Part shown: positions 33,001-43,795 of the stretch, one piece after another
How positions within the stretch are numbered: the stretch's first letter is position 1
Layout: every line of letters begins with the position of its first letter
NCBI GenBank assembly: GCA_027559495.1
Contig: JAMXSV010000006.1
Location: forward strand, 1,488,001-1,552,000
Direction of reading: 5' to 3'
DNA length: 64,000 bases
From: Aurifilum marmelostoma
Lineage: Eukaryota; Ascomycota; Sordariomycetes; Diaporthales; Cryphonectriaceae
Notes under the pieces: generated by a model
Told to the model about the DNA's origin: nothing
Databases searched by the model: none
What the model saw: only the letters and a program-made list of their open reading frames with translations
Translations under genes and position numbers: made by a program

Positions 33001-36000
33001 ACGACTATCCGGGCCGCAAGAAGACTTACATCTTCATCTCCGGCTGCACCAAGTCTCTGGGTTGCACCATCGCACTGCGTGGCGCCAACACCCAGGTCCT
33101 TCACAGGATGAAGAAGGTCACAGAGTTTATGATCTACGTCGTCTACAACCTCAAGCTCGAGGCAGCGCTGCTGCGAGATCACCTGGTGTACATGGGGGCG
33201 GACCCAGAGGGTCCACCTGCGCTCACCCCATCCAGGCCAGACATTGACCAAAGCCTCGAGTCATCAGCAAATCTCAAGAGAATCGATACAACGGAACCCA
33301 CTTCGGCGCAAGAGGAGCCAGCGGGCGAGAGCCAGCAGAGCAGCCAGCCCAGATCCGAGGCGGACCCAACAACGGAAAAGAGTCAATCTCCCGAGGCTTC
33401 GCAGCCGTCGCTACCCGAGAAGACGCAAAGCTTGCTGTCTCTCCACTCGATACATTCAGGCCACGAGAATCATGTGCCGGAGGATGTGCCTGCACCGCAA
33501 TTCTACAGCGACATGGTTGCCAAGTACGAGACGAAACTCTTGTCGGCGTCACCGTTTGTCAAGTTCACCCAGCCCTACTTGCTCATGAAGGCCCGAGAGC
33601 AGGAACGTCGCCTGGTCTACCTCAAACGCCTGCGTGACCAGGATGTCATCGAGGAGCAGGGAGAGAACGAGAAGGCCAAGCCGCAAAGGTTCCAGCTCAT
33701 CAAACCAGAGATGGTACACGCGATCGGACAGAGAGCGCCTAGGCAAATCATGGAGATCCTCCACGCGGTTCACGATGCAGAATACGACAAGGCTCTCTAC
33801 AACTATCAGACACAGACACGACAGTGGGAGAACTTCATTGCAGGGGCTTTGGATCTCTTTGATCCGTACTCGCACCAGAACATTGTCGTCCTTTACTCTG
33901 TCATCTGCACAGAGACCAAGATCCCATGCTCTGAGCCCGGGCTGATAGCGTTTGGCTTCTACCATGACGACCCTGATGACAACATGGATCCTGATTGCAC
34001 GCTCGGGCAATACATCGAGGACCTCTGTGGGAGCGCTGAGTCCATCTGCCACGCTAATGGCTGTGACCGACAAATGGCTGAGCATCACCGCACCTACGTC
34101 CACGATGAGGCTCGCATCACCGTCTTCATCGAGAGAAACTCCCCTCTGCCCTTTGATCCTTCCATACTAAGGAGAGACGAGCTGCCCATGATGGAAGATA
34201 ACGACGTTGAGGATCCCATCTACCTGTGGAGTTACTGCAAAGTGTGCAAGAAGGACATGGGCTTCGGTCTGCTGTCCGATGTCGCACGCAAGTACTCCTT
34301 TGGCAAGTACCTCGAGCTTTCGTTCTGGGGCAGGGGCCTCAAATGCTGGCCGGAACTCCAGTGTCCTCACGACTACCAGAAGGAGCACATTCGCTACTTC
34401 AGCTTCAACGACACGTCGATGCGGGTTCACTGGGATCCGATTGACCTTCTTGAGATCATCGTCCCACGCGCCCGTCTCACGTGGAAGGTTGATCGGGATC
34501 TTCGACTGAAGAACGACATTTTCACCAAGACGGAAGAGCGTTGGTACCGCTTCATGACCTCTGTCAAGGCCAGACTCAAGTCCATTCGTATCGACAGCGT
34601 GCTGCCCGAGAAAGCCGACAACTGCAAGGCTGAAGTCGAGAGGCTGACCAAGAGAGCCCAGGAGGATGAGCCCAGACTCATCCGCGAGCTGCAGTCCACG
34701 TACATCAACTCCAAATACTACGAGGTCATTCCTCTCAACGCCGTCATCCGCACAATGCTTGAGAGAGTCGAAGACTGGAACTCGGCCTTCGCTAAGTTCG
34801 AGGCCGACTTCTTGTCTGACAAAGATGTGCGACAGTTGACCATCATCCAGCTGAAGAAGATGTTCTCGGACAACGAGTCCAAGGAGTCTCTGCCAGCCTC
34901 TACAGACGGCACTAGCATTGTGTCCGGGGACACGGACGAGAAGATCTCGCCACCAGCGACGCAATCTAGTCTGGTTGAAGGCGACCCTGAGAAGGTCCAA
35001 AGCGAGCCAAATCTGCCCTCCACGGACCATGTCAAGGAAGAGCAGAACCCAGGTACAGATGCTTCGAAAGGAGAAAATGGCGTCAGTCCCGAGCAGACTG
35101 CTCAGACTGAGCCCCGCGCCGAAGAGGCGACTGCTACAGCGGCACCAGAGACCGTACCGACAGAAAGCGGAGAGCTTGCCCGCGAGGCCCCAGCCAAGCC
35201 CGACGTCGCACATGGTGCCAGTAAAGCCGAGACGTCTGGAGAGCCTTGTCCAGAGGTCATGCCTGCAGCTGGCACGGAAGAGGCAGAACAGACGCCAGAG
35301 CACCCCCAGCCGACGGGAAGCCCCAGTTCTCCGCCCATAGAGCCCACCATCAAGGTCTCGAGTCCAGCGCACTCGCCGACCCCATCGCGTAGCCACTCGA
35401 GGCTCGCACCCCAACAGACAGACTCGTCACTGTCCCTCACTGAGAAGGTGGAGCAACTGCGGCGTCAGCAACAAGCAGCCATGGCTGCGGAGACATCGAA
35501 CGCAGCTGGCAAAGCTGAGGCAAGCGGTGATGCGTCAAGGCTGTCGTCGCGTAGGCCGGGGCTGTCTGGTGCGCCGCCTATCACGCGTTCTATCACACAG
35601 CCGGTCGGCACCATCCCCCGCGCGACTTCAGGGATCGGCAAACCGCTCCCGCCACTTCCCCCAAGAATAACGGGCTGCCTCCCGAGCCAGATCATCGGCG
35701 CATGGCCAAGGTCGAGTCCAACGCCTCCCTCAAGAGTGAGAAGAGCAAGCTTTCCGACCGCTTTAGCATCTCGAGTCTCAAAAACAAGAAGGGCGGGCAG
35801 TCATCGATCCCGCGGTACGTCCACACCCACACGACGAAGAAGAGAGACACCAAGGTGTCGAATCTGGCCAAGCATTTTGAACAGCTGAGCCGGGAGTTTG
35901 AGAAGGAGCGCATTCGGGACCGCAACAAGCGGGCCGCAAAACTGCAGCCCTCTCGATCGTTCATGCCGCGAACTTCGGCCAAGGCCATAGTGGAAGTCTA

Positions 36001-37726
36001 CGAAGATGTGGATCAGGCCGTTCAAGAGCCAGGACCGTCAGACGATGATCATCTACTTGATAGTCAGCAGAGCGGCGCAAAGTCTTCTTCGGAGAACACC
36101 CAGCATGCCGAGACAGCCATGCCTGACCATGAAGGGCCGGCGGCTGATTCGCTCGGAAAAGGTCTGGATGAGACGGCAGAGCCTACATCTCAGCCGGGTG
36201 CAGACAAGGAGACGGAGCAGAAAGCGGTCAGCCAAGCTGGCACAGATGACGAGGGTGACGGAGCTGCAAGTGACGCGGAAACGTCGCTCCTGGAGGAGAT
36301 CATGCCGGACGTCCACGAAATTGCCGAGTCGCTCGAGTCGAGCGAGGAGATGTCGCTTGAACTACCTAAACACCAAAGATCCAGCCTGATGAAGATGCTC
36401 ACGACCTTCTGGGCTGAACGCTCCGCTAGCGGCTGGCCTCAGCTGGACTACCCTTTTAACGTTACGGACCACATCTTCATCGACTCCAATGTCATTGTCA
36501 GAGAGGATGAGCCGAGCTCGCTGATCGCCTTTGCTCTTGGCTCGGAGGACTACAAGATCAAGCTGCACGACATCCAGAAGCAATGGAAGATGACGCAGCA
36601 TGCAGATGTCGGGGACGAGATGGCGGATGACGGCAAGTTCAGTGCCCCGTCTGATACCGAAACATTCATCAGCGAGGAGGAGCTCGAGAAGAGCCTCTTG
36701 CGTGCCACCGGGACACACCTGAAGTACCAATTCACCGAGGGTTCTTGCAAGATGCTCTGCAAGATCTTCTATGCCGAGCAGTTCGACGCGCTCCGCCAGA
36801 AGTGTGGTGCTGCAGATCGTATCATCGAGTCCCTGTCGCGCTGTCTGAAGTGGGACTCTAAAGGCGGCAAGACGAAGTCCGTGTTCCTGAAGACGCTCGA
36901 CGACCGCCTGGTCATGAAGTCTCTCTCACCGATTGAGACGTCGGCATTCCTGCGCTTTGCTCCAGCCTACTTCAACATCATGGCCGAGGCCTTGTTCCAT
37001 GACCTGCCTTCGGTCATTGCCAAGATGCTCGGCTTCTACCAGGTGATCATCAAGAACCCGGCGACAGGCACTGAGATCAAGCTGGACCTGCTGGTGATGG
37101 AGAACCTGTTCTATGACCGCTCGCCGACGCGCATCTTTGATCTGAAAGGGTCTATGAGGAACCGTAAGATCCAGTCGACCGGCGAGCAGAACGAAGTGCT
37201 GCTGGACGAAAACATGGTCGAGTACATCTACGAGTCGCCACTTTTTGCGAGGGAGCACAGCAAGAAGCTGCTCAGAGCTTCTGTAAGTCAAAAAAAAAAA
37301 AAAAAAAACATGTCTCATCTCTTCTCATTATCATGCTACGTACTAATCAGCACTCGACAGGTCTGGAACGACACCCTCTTCCTCGCCCGGCAGAACGTAA
37401 TGGACTACTCGCTCATGATCGCCGTCGATGAGAACCGCAAGGAGCTTGTCGTGGGTATCATCGACTGCATCCGCACATACACGTGGGACAAGCGCCTGGA
37501 ATCCTGGATCAAGGACCGCGGATTCGCAGGCGGCGGTCGCAACAGGCCGACCGTCACATCTCCCAAGGAGTACAAGTCACGGTTCAGGGAGGCCATGGCG
37601 AGGTATATCCTACAGGCGCCGAACTGCTGGCACCACTTTGGCGTACCGCACGCCGGTGCGATCGGAGGCAGTGCAGGTCCGACGCCCGCTCTGGCGCAGG
37701 TGGCGCGGTTCGAGGCGGATTTGTAA
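30060..37726 (+). CDS. FAB1: Phosphatidylinositol-3-phosphate 5-kinase Fab1/PIKfyve
   Basis: Makes PtdIns(3,5)P2 on endosome/vacuole membranes. Domain order: Ser-rich N-terminus; FYVE zinc finger at about residues 400-465 (ECFLCGAPF, FRRKHHCRTCGC, then CKTC); chaperonin-like CCT domain at about 860-1050 (QVLLAHKAVSGVALQYLSEA, SLGCTIALRGANTQVLHRMK); Cys/His-rich region at about 1340-1470 (YCKVCKKDMGF, WPELQCPHDYQKEH); a long acidic linker; PIPK kinase domain from about 2277 (IFDLKGSMRNRK, NVMDYSLMIAVDE, IIDCIRTYTWDKRLESWIKD). One intron, 37283-37360. The frame breaks at a 5-C run (35659-35663), and here one C must be added. The corrected length is 2529 residues, usual for fungal Fab1. Confidence 0.95.
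37283..37360 (+). other. FAB1 intron (78 nt, frame-preserving)
   Basis: GTAAGT donor, 19-A tract (37290-37308), TACTAATC branch site near 37341, CGACAG acceptor. The length is a multiple of three and the intron has no stop, so the frame stays open through it. Splicing joins KLLRAS to VWNDTLFLARQN, as in other Fab1 kinases. Confidence 0.88.
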
Positions 37727-38343
37727 TAAGTGATTGGTCTGTACTACACGGAAAAAGTGGTTTGAAGTGGCCTATGATTAATGGACAAGCTTATCTTTCT
37801 TTCAATGAGCGTTTGTGTTTTTCTTTTCCTCCTTTGTCTAATGCATTGCGTGTGGTGGAGGAGGACGGGTCAAGTTGCACGGCAAGCTCATTATGGTCTG
37901 TTGTTATGCATCGAAAGGTGGGACGAGTAGATAATGACTGCTGCTGGTTGTTGGATAGGATATTCATTGCAGACAAACGGGCGACCCAACAATGACAGCT
38001 GGGAAGGAGGTTCTGTCACATACCACAGCCAAAAATGAGATACCCGATACAAATAAATGGTGCTGGGTCAGACTTCCCACAGGTTCTGATATGTGGACTC
38101 ATCAAACGGTGCTCAGAGCTGGCCCCCCCTTTTTCCTCTCTCGCTGGACGGATTTCATCGTCTCCGTTCCGATACCAAGGATGACTCGCATAAAGCCGGT
38201 ACTGACAAGGTCATCATCTGAATTATGGGAGCCAGAGATGGTATTGGTTGCTCTCAAATCTTTCGTTTGTTCGGACTAGATTGGCGAGCCGCTTGTAGGC
38301 TAACTTGCTGTCATGTTGATCAATTTTTACTCGTCAAAGCACA
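37727..38343. other. Convergent 3' region, FAB1 and NOC2
   Basis: 620 bp of 3' flank. No gene is seen. Confidence 0.6.
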
Positions 38344-40746
38344 TCACTCTTCGTCCTCGTCCTCGCCCTCATCCTCGTCGCTGCCGGAGCCCTCGTCTTC
38401 GTCTTCATCTTCAAGCTCTTCCTCCTCTGAGCCCTCACTCGCCTCGCTATCATCATCATCTTCTTCTTCTTCCTCATCCTCCTCCTCCTCCTCATCATCA
38501 CTATCCTCTAACCTCCTCTGCTCCTCCTCCTTCCGCTTCTTGTCATCCTCCCTCCGAGCCTCCTCCATCATCTTGGCCTTTTCAGCCCTCAGCTTCCTCT
38601 GCGACACCACAAATGCCCCGACAGGCGTCTTCTCCCAGTCGAAACCGCTGAGGAACTTGTCGACCTGGTCCCTGTTCTTGGGCGCAAAGTCGACCTTGGC
38701 GCGCCTCTCCTCGATGAACCTGGCGTTGGCCTCGGCCTTTTGCACGAGCAGGGCGACCTGCGACACGAGCTTGGTGTTCTTGTTCCCGGAGCCCTTGGCC
38801 TTCTTGTTGCCCCTGGCCTCCTTGGACCAGCGCTTGAGCATGATCACCACGGGGAGCGCAAACTCCGGGAAGGCGATGTTGGTGGACCAGGTCGCAAAGT
38901 ACTCGCAGAAGAGCTCGACGACCTGCTCGCCGACGCCGTCCTGGTAGACGCGGGTGCGGAGGTACGACTTGGGGGCCTTGTACTGGACGGTAAAGTCGAG
39001 GGCCTTGAGGGTGGTGGCCTTGGGCGGCTTCTTCATCTCGGCCGAGTTGAGGACCTCGAGGAGGGCGGAGGCGAGGGGGATATAGGTGCCCGTGGCGCGA
39101 GACAGCCGCAGGAGGGAGCGGATGAGCTGGAAGCGCAGGGGGAAGTAGATGGCCGTGGGGATGAGGCGCATGGCGCCCAGGGTCACCTGGACGAGCGGGT
39201 AGATGAGGAGCTTCAGCTGGCTCTCCTTGTTGGCCTCGGCCTCCTGGAGGAGGCTGCAGTGCTCGGCGAGCACGCAGGACCAAAAGTCCAGCGAGTGCAC
39301 GTACTGCCAGTTGTAGACGGCCTTGTACGATTCGTTCTGGTTGTGGGTGATGCTGTTGCGGAGGTGGATGGCGAGTTGCCGGATGAAGGTGAATGCCGTC
39401 GTGTAGCCGATGCTCTGGTCGATGCCCCAGAGCTCAGCTGCCGAGTTCTTCATCAGGTTGATGCCCTGGATCGTGTTGGGATTTGTCGAGCGGCTGCCCT
39501 GGATCAGCCCTTGATATGTGACCTTGAGGACAGCCTCGCGGATACCCTTGTCCCCAATGACAACGAGTCTCCGCAGGACCAGAAACGCTGTTATTCTTGT
39601 CGCCTCGCTGCTGGACGACTGGGACCAGAAGTGGACGACAGTCTTGATCAGATTTTTTAGCACCTTGCGGAACGAGAGCAGGTAGGGCAGGAGGGGCGTC
39701 AGGGCGGAGAGGGTGAGCTTCAGCGTGGCGTCATCCGAGAGGGTGCCCAGGAGGTGCAGCACCGAAGCAGTGTAGCTCTTGATGAGGATGGACAGCGTCC
39801 TGAACTTTTTGGAATCGGTGGGGATCGACACCTTGCCAGAGGCCGACTCCTTGACGGGGCAGTGGTGTTGCAGTACCTCGGGGATCTGCTTGAGGGCTAC
39901 CACCAGGATGTCGTGGAACACCTCCGGGCTCGAGATGGTATACCTCTGCCTGGCCTCCTCGTCATCCTCGTTGAGGTGCGCGGCGCTCCGGAAGGCCAGC
40001 ACAACCTGCCGGGCTGCCCGCAGGGATTTCTTCTCGGACATGGAGGCCTTCCACCTGGCCACCATTGGTTTGGTGAGCTCGTTGCGCTGGGAGAACTCGT
40101 CGTCCGAATCCTCCTCTGCCGCACCCTTCTTGTCCTTCTTCCTCTTCTTCTTGGGCTGTTCCTCATCCTCGCCGGAGCTCAGGTCGTCGACCTCGGCCAT
40201 ATCCACGTTCTCGTCAAAGTCCAAGGCCTCGGGATCGTTCTCCTGCAGGTACTTGTAGAACTCGGGATCGTCCTTGGCCAGCGCGTCCATGGCACCCTTG
40301 CTCATGCCGACATCGCCGTCTTCCGAATCGACATCGCTGTCGCCAGCAGAAGCAGAGGCGCCATCCTCCTCTGCATCCGAGTCTTCCTCGGGGTCGTCGC
40401 GCTTCCTCTTGCCCAGCTTGCCAGCCTTCTTCTTGCCATTGGTGGTGGGCTGCTTCTTGTCGATGATCTCGAAGCCGCCGCTGAAGAAGTCGTCCACGCT
40501 CATGGAGCTGACAGTCGCATCCGGGGCATTCCTCATCGACTTCTTCTTCTTATCGTCGTCCGCAGCACCGTCGGCCTTGGGGCCCTTGTAGAATTCGTCA
40601 TCGTTGGCGCGCTTTGCCTGCTTCTTGGCCTTGACCTGTGCGCGCTGCTTGATCTTTGCGTCGGCCTTGCGCTTGTCGAGAACACCTTTGAGGTGGTTCT
40701 TTTCGAATTTCTTGGTCGCCTTGAGATTCTTCTTTCCGGGACCCAT
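38344..40746 (-). CDS. NOC2: Nucleolar complex protein 2 (Noc2 family), 60S ribosome assembly
   Basis: Noc2 pairs with Noc1 and Noc3 for pre-60S maturation and nucleolus-to-nucleoplasm transport. ATG 40746 starts MGPGKKNLKATKKFEKNHLK, a basic N-terminus typical of the family. An acidic stretch follows, then the Noc2 helical-repeat domain in the middle and C-terminal half (YLLSFRKVLKNLIKTVVHFW, STNPNTIQGINLMKNSAAEL, LYPLVQ-type motif IYPLVQVTLGAMRLIPTAIY, FPLRFQLIRSLLRLSRATGT, and later VYQDGVGEQVVELFCEYFAT). The last ~60 residues are almost pure Asp/Glu/Ser. Single exon, 800 residues. It is head-to-head with VPS28, with 323 bp between start codons. Confidence 0.95.
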   Translation of the reverse strand: MGPGKKNLKATKKFEKNHLKGVLDKRKADAKIKQRAQVKAKKQAKRANDDEFYKGPKADGAADDDKKKKSMRNAPDATVSSMSVDDFFSGGFEIIDKKQPTTNGKKKAGKLGKRKRDDPEEDSDAEEDGASASAGDSDVDSEDGDVGMSKGAMDALAKDDPEFYKYLQENDPEALDFDENVDMAEVDDLSSGEDEEQPKKKRKKDKKGAAEEDSDDEFSQRNELTKPMVARWKASMSEKKSLRAARQVVLAFRSAAHLNEDDEEARQRYTISSPEVFHDILVVALKQIPEVLQHHCPVKESASGKVSIPTDSKKFRTLSILIKSYTASVLHLLGTLSDDATLKLTLSALTPLLPYLLSFRKVLKNLIKTVVHFWSQSSSSEATRITAFLVLRRLVVIGDKGIREAVLKVTYQGLIQGSRSTNPNTIQGINLMKNSAAELWGIDQSIGYTTAFTFIRQLAIHLRNSITHNQNESYKAVYNWQYVHSLDFWSCVLAEHCSLLQEAEANKESQLKLLIYPLVQVTLGAMRLIPTAIYFPLRFQLIRSLLRLSRATGTYIPLASALLEVLNSAEMKKPPKATTLKALDFTVQYKAPKSYLRTRVYQDGVGEQVVELFCEYFATWSTNIAFPEFALPVVIMLKRWSKEARGNKKAKGSGNKNTKLVSQVALLVQKAEANARFIEERRAKVDFAPKNRDQVDKFLSGFDWEKTPVGAFVVSQRKLRAEKAKMMEEARREDDKKRKEEEQRRLEDSDDEEEEEDEEEEEDDDDSEASEGSEEEELEDEDEDEGSGSDEDEGEDEDEE

Positions 40747-41069
40747 CTTGACGACGGATGTGGGGGCAGGCGGAAGTCTGAAGGGAAGAGGAATCCAGAG
40801 AAAAGGATTGAGATACAGATAGAGAAAACCACACAAGACGGGAGATCCAAAGTTTGGATGCGCATTCTCGAAAAATTTCCAGTCCCTCGAGCGATAAGCA
40901 GTTATCTAACCCGGACCCTGGACCCACCACCGAGACCACCCCTGTCACTGTGACTGTGACGACGTCCAAGGCAACACTGCTCATGCTCCCCAGCGACGAC
41001 GAGGGCATCTTGCATTCATCAATATTGAGGGAAAATGATGGTGAAACTTATCAGAGATTGGGTGACAAG
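40747..41069. promoter_or_regulatory. Short bidirectional promoter NOC2/VPS28
   Basis: 323 bp separate the two start codons, so both promoters must share or overlap this segment. An in-frame ATG at 40983 could give VPS28 a 29-residue N-terminal extension. Confidence 0.55.
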
Positions 41070-42045
41070 ATGATGCCAAGACAAGCATACGCGCCTACAC
41101 CACATAGCTACGTCCCAAACACAGCACTATCTGCCACGATAAATCTCGATGAGGTACTTCACAACTTGTCCCCCTCTCATCGCCCTCGCCTTCCATCTCC
41201 CGCTCTCATCTTGACTATATAGTCTTGCCCTAAGGCTTGCCAACCCAGAAGTGAGAAAATGAGAGAGTTGAAAGGGCCACTATGCTGACAAATACACCTA
41301 TCCACAGGAGGTAAAACTCGCAGACACCCGTGCAGAGCGAGACCTACAGGACTCGCTCGCCGAGATCTTCAGCATCCTCGTGACCCTCGACGAGCTTGAG
41401 AAGGCATTTCTCAAGGATGCCATCCCGGAGGCAGACTACACTGAGATCTGCGAGAGATCTTTGAAGCAGTATAATGCCATCCTGGCGGACGAGGGCGTGG
41501 CGAGGGCATTCGTCGGGATCGAGGAGTTCAAGGCGGAATGGGATGTATGTGTGGTTTGCTTGCTTCTCCCGAGATTTATCTTGATTTAATTGAGATGACA
41601 GAGAAGGAATGTATCTCTTCTTATCCGCTGCTAACACCCATATTTACAGCTCGAGGTGCCGCGTGCTACAGAGCGCATCCGGGTCGGCATGCCCAGCACA
41701 GCTCTGACCGCCTCCTCCGGCATGACAGCCCCATCACAGGCCGCAACTGGGACCAACACCAGCGGCGCCCTCATCCTCGAGGCCACGCAGGACTTCATCA
41801 CGTTCCTGGACGCCCTGCGGCTGGGTCTCCTCGCCAAGGACCAGCTGCACCCCTTGCTGACGGACGTGATCCAGTCCGTGAACAAGGTGACGGACAGGGA
41901 CTTTGAGAACAGGGGCAAGATTGTGCAGTGGCTGATCGCGCTGAACCAGATGAGGGCGACGGAGGAGCTGAGTGAGGCGCAGGCGAGGGAGCTGGAGCTG
42001 GATATCAACTCGGCCTATGGGGGGTTCAAAAATACATTGACCTGA
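41070..42045 (+). CDS. VPS28: ESCRT-I subunit Vps28
   Basis: ESCRT-I component for sorting ubiquitinated cargo into multivesicular bodies. It bridges Vps23/Vps37 and ESCRT-II. Three exons, 41070-41153, 41308-41544 and 41650-42045, all phase 0, give 238 residues. The N-terminal domain has YAPTPHSYVPNTALSATINL and ERDLQDSLAEIFSILVTLDE, then EKAFLKDAIPEADYTEICER. The C-terminal four-helix domain has ATQDFITFLDALRLGLLAKD and QVNKV-like VIQSVNKVTDRDFENRGKIV. I chose the ATG at 41070 because homologues start just before the YAPTP motif, but ATG 40983 is also in frame. It converges on MDM12. Confidence 0.95.
41154..41307 (+). other. VPS28 intron 1
   Basis: GTACTT donor, a GCTGACA branch-like site near 41283, TCCACAG acceptor. 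Phase 0, joins NLDE to EVKLADTR. Confidence 0.88.
41545..41649 (+). other. VPS28 intron 2
   Basis: GTATGT donor and TATTTACAG acceptor. Phase 0, joins FKAEWD to LEVPRATERI. Confidence 0.9.
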
Positions 42046-42145
42046 TGAGATGGGGGGGATTGATGGGGTTGAGCTGCATATCCTGCAAATTTTGCAGGGA
42101 GAATATATTTACCTTTTTCTTTTTTTCCCTTCCAATCCCCTTCGA

Positions 42146-43795
42146 CTAGACAAGGAATGTCCAGAAACTAGGGTAGACAAATTCCTCCTCGAATATCCTT
42201 CTCACCTGCTCCAAGACAAACCTCTCCACCTTGCCCACGTTCTTGAGACTCTGCTTGCCCCCTTCCCTCTGCCCGATCTCGCTCTCCACCCGTATCTCCT
42301 GCAACAGCCCGCCCATCTTGCCATGCCCGTTCCGCCCGCTCGAAGACGCACCAGGCGGCCCGCCAGCAGTACTGTCGCCCCCGTCAGCCTCCTCGTCCGC
42401 GCCCACGGCAGCCAGCGCGTCCTCCGGGCTGAGGAAGCAAAAGTGTACCCTCTTGCGTATGTGGGCTACCACGCCGACCCCGTCAAACGACAGGCCCGTG
42501 ATGCTCAGCCGCAGAGGGATGCCCACGAAGCTCGGCATGGGGTAGTCGAGCAGGATGTCCGCCGTCAGCAGGAGCCGCACGTCGCCCGAGTACCGGATCC
42601 GGAACACGGCCTGGATGTCCTCGGTCCGGGCCTCGCGGAACCTGGGCTTCTCGCGGCTGTCGTCGGCGTCGTCTTCTCCGCGGTGGTGCCCGTCGTCGTT
42701 GCCGTCTTCATCTTCGGCGATTGCGCTGCCGCCGGAGAGCGCTGCCGCTGCCGCCGCTGCTGCTGCTGATGATGACGGGGCGTTATTGTTTGCGTTGTCT
42801 CTTGTCGGGGGCCGTGATGTACCAGCCGAGGACGTCGGCGCGAAAGTGGAAACGCTCGACTTCTCGCGCAGTGCCGGGTTGGAAATAGGATGGAGGGGTG
42901 TGAGTCCAGCAACTGCGCCACCGCCATGGCTAGGGAAGTCGGCCACCGAGATGGAGCTCTGGCTCGGGTTGCGGCTGTGGCTAGGCGCGCGGCCGTCCAC
43001 CGAGGCGTTCTTGGCTGCCTGGTCCGGGAAAGCAGCCGTGGACACCGAGAGCGGGCTGTAGCTCCCGCCTTCTGCGTCTGCTGGTGGCGACAGCTGCTGT
43101 TGGTGATGGTAGTGGTGGTGGTGATGATGATGGTGATGATTGTTACCGTTGTTCCCAAGCTGTGCACCGGCTACCGCAGCAAGGGGCGTCTGCGTCCCCG
43201 ACAGGCCACCCCCGAGGTGCGAGTGGAAGTAGCTGAGGTTCGACGCCCCGCCCAAGATCCCAGGCGTTGATGTGCCGAGAAAGGGGCTGCCTAAGTCCTG
43301 TGGCACAGAGGATATGCCCCTCATATGCGCACCTGGGAAACTTGTCGTGATGTGCGGTGGTATCGCAGAGAGCCTCGCGCCTGGAGCCATCGTCGTCGCC
43401 GCCGGTCGTCCTCCGTTGTTGCTGTTGTTATAGTAATCCCTCCTCCGGTCCGCAGCAGCCGCAGCAGTCCTCAGCTCGTGCATCGCAACGCCACTGTCCT
43501 CATCCAAGCGGCTCTCGTGCGCCTCCTCACCCTCATCATCTTCATCCTCCTCCGAGTCCGCGTCATCGGCGGCGGGGTTCTCCTCGTAGAAATCCGGCAG
43601 CGGGTCCGTAATGTCCTTGAGCTCCAGCTCGGGCGGCGTGGTGCCAAACTCAAAGTCGTGCACCGTCACGGACTTGATGAAGCGTGGGAGAGGCACGGAC
43701 TGGAACTTGGTGTGGATAAAGTCGCGGATGCTGTGGGCGAGGGCCTCGCCGTCTGGTCCGGCTGTGAGGGTCTCCCAGTTCAGGTCGATGGACAT
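42146..43795 (-). CDS. MDM12: ERMES complex subunit Mdm12
   Basis: Cytosolic SMP-domain subunit of the ER-mitochondria encounter structure, acting in lipid exchange and mitochondrial shape. The N-terminus MSIDLNWETLTAGPDGEALA followed by SVPLPRFIKSVTVHDFEFGT is diagnostic, then LELKDITDPLPDFYEE. The SMP fold is interrupted by about 270 residues of low complexity (Gly/Ser/Asn, a His-rich run, poly-Ala), which is usual for filamentous ascomycetes. It resumes with IQAVFRIRYSGDVRLLLTAD and ILLDYPMPSFVGIPLRLSIT, then GVVAHIRKRVHFCFLSPEDA. The C-terminus is FEEEFVYPSFWTFLV. Single exon, 549 residues, intact frame. Confidence 0.97.
   Translation of the reverse strand: MSIDLNWETLTAGPDGEALAHSIRDFIHTKFQSVPLPRFIKSVTVHDFEFGTTPPELELKDITDPLPDFYEENPAADDADSEEDEDDEGEEAHESRLDEDSGVAMHELRTAAAAADRRRDYYNNSNNGGRPAATTMAPGARLSAIPPHITTSFPGAHMRGISSVPQDLGSPFLGTSTPGILGGASNLSYFHSHLGGGLSGTQTPLAAVAGAQLGNNGNNHHHHHHHHHYHHQQQLSPPADAEGGSYSPLSVSTAAFPDQAAKNASVDGRAPSHSRNPSQSSISVADFPSHGGGAVAGLTPLHPISNPALREKSSVSTFAPTSSAGTSRPPTRDNANNNAPSSSAAAAAAAAALSGGSAIAEDEDGNDDGHHRGEDDADDSREKPRFREARTEDIQAVFRIRYSGDVRLLLTADILLDYPMPSFVGIPLRLSITGLSFDGVGVVAHIRKRVHFCFLSPEDALAAVGADEEADGGDSTAGGPPGASSSGRNGHGKMGGLLQEIRVESEIGQREGGKQSLKNVGKVERFVLEQVRRIFEEEFVYPSFWTFLV

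Noticed and set aside
34167..35414. A 415-codon minus-strand open frame opposite FAB1
   Set aside because: Antisense shadow of a well-supported kinase gene; composition is Arg/Leu-rich with no family.
39754..40953. A 399-codon plus-strand open frame opposite NOC2
   Set aside because: Mirrors the NOC2 codons; hydrophobic runs come from the complement of acidic codons.
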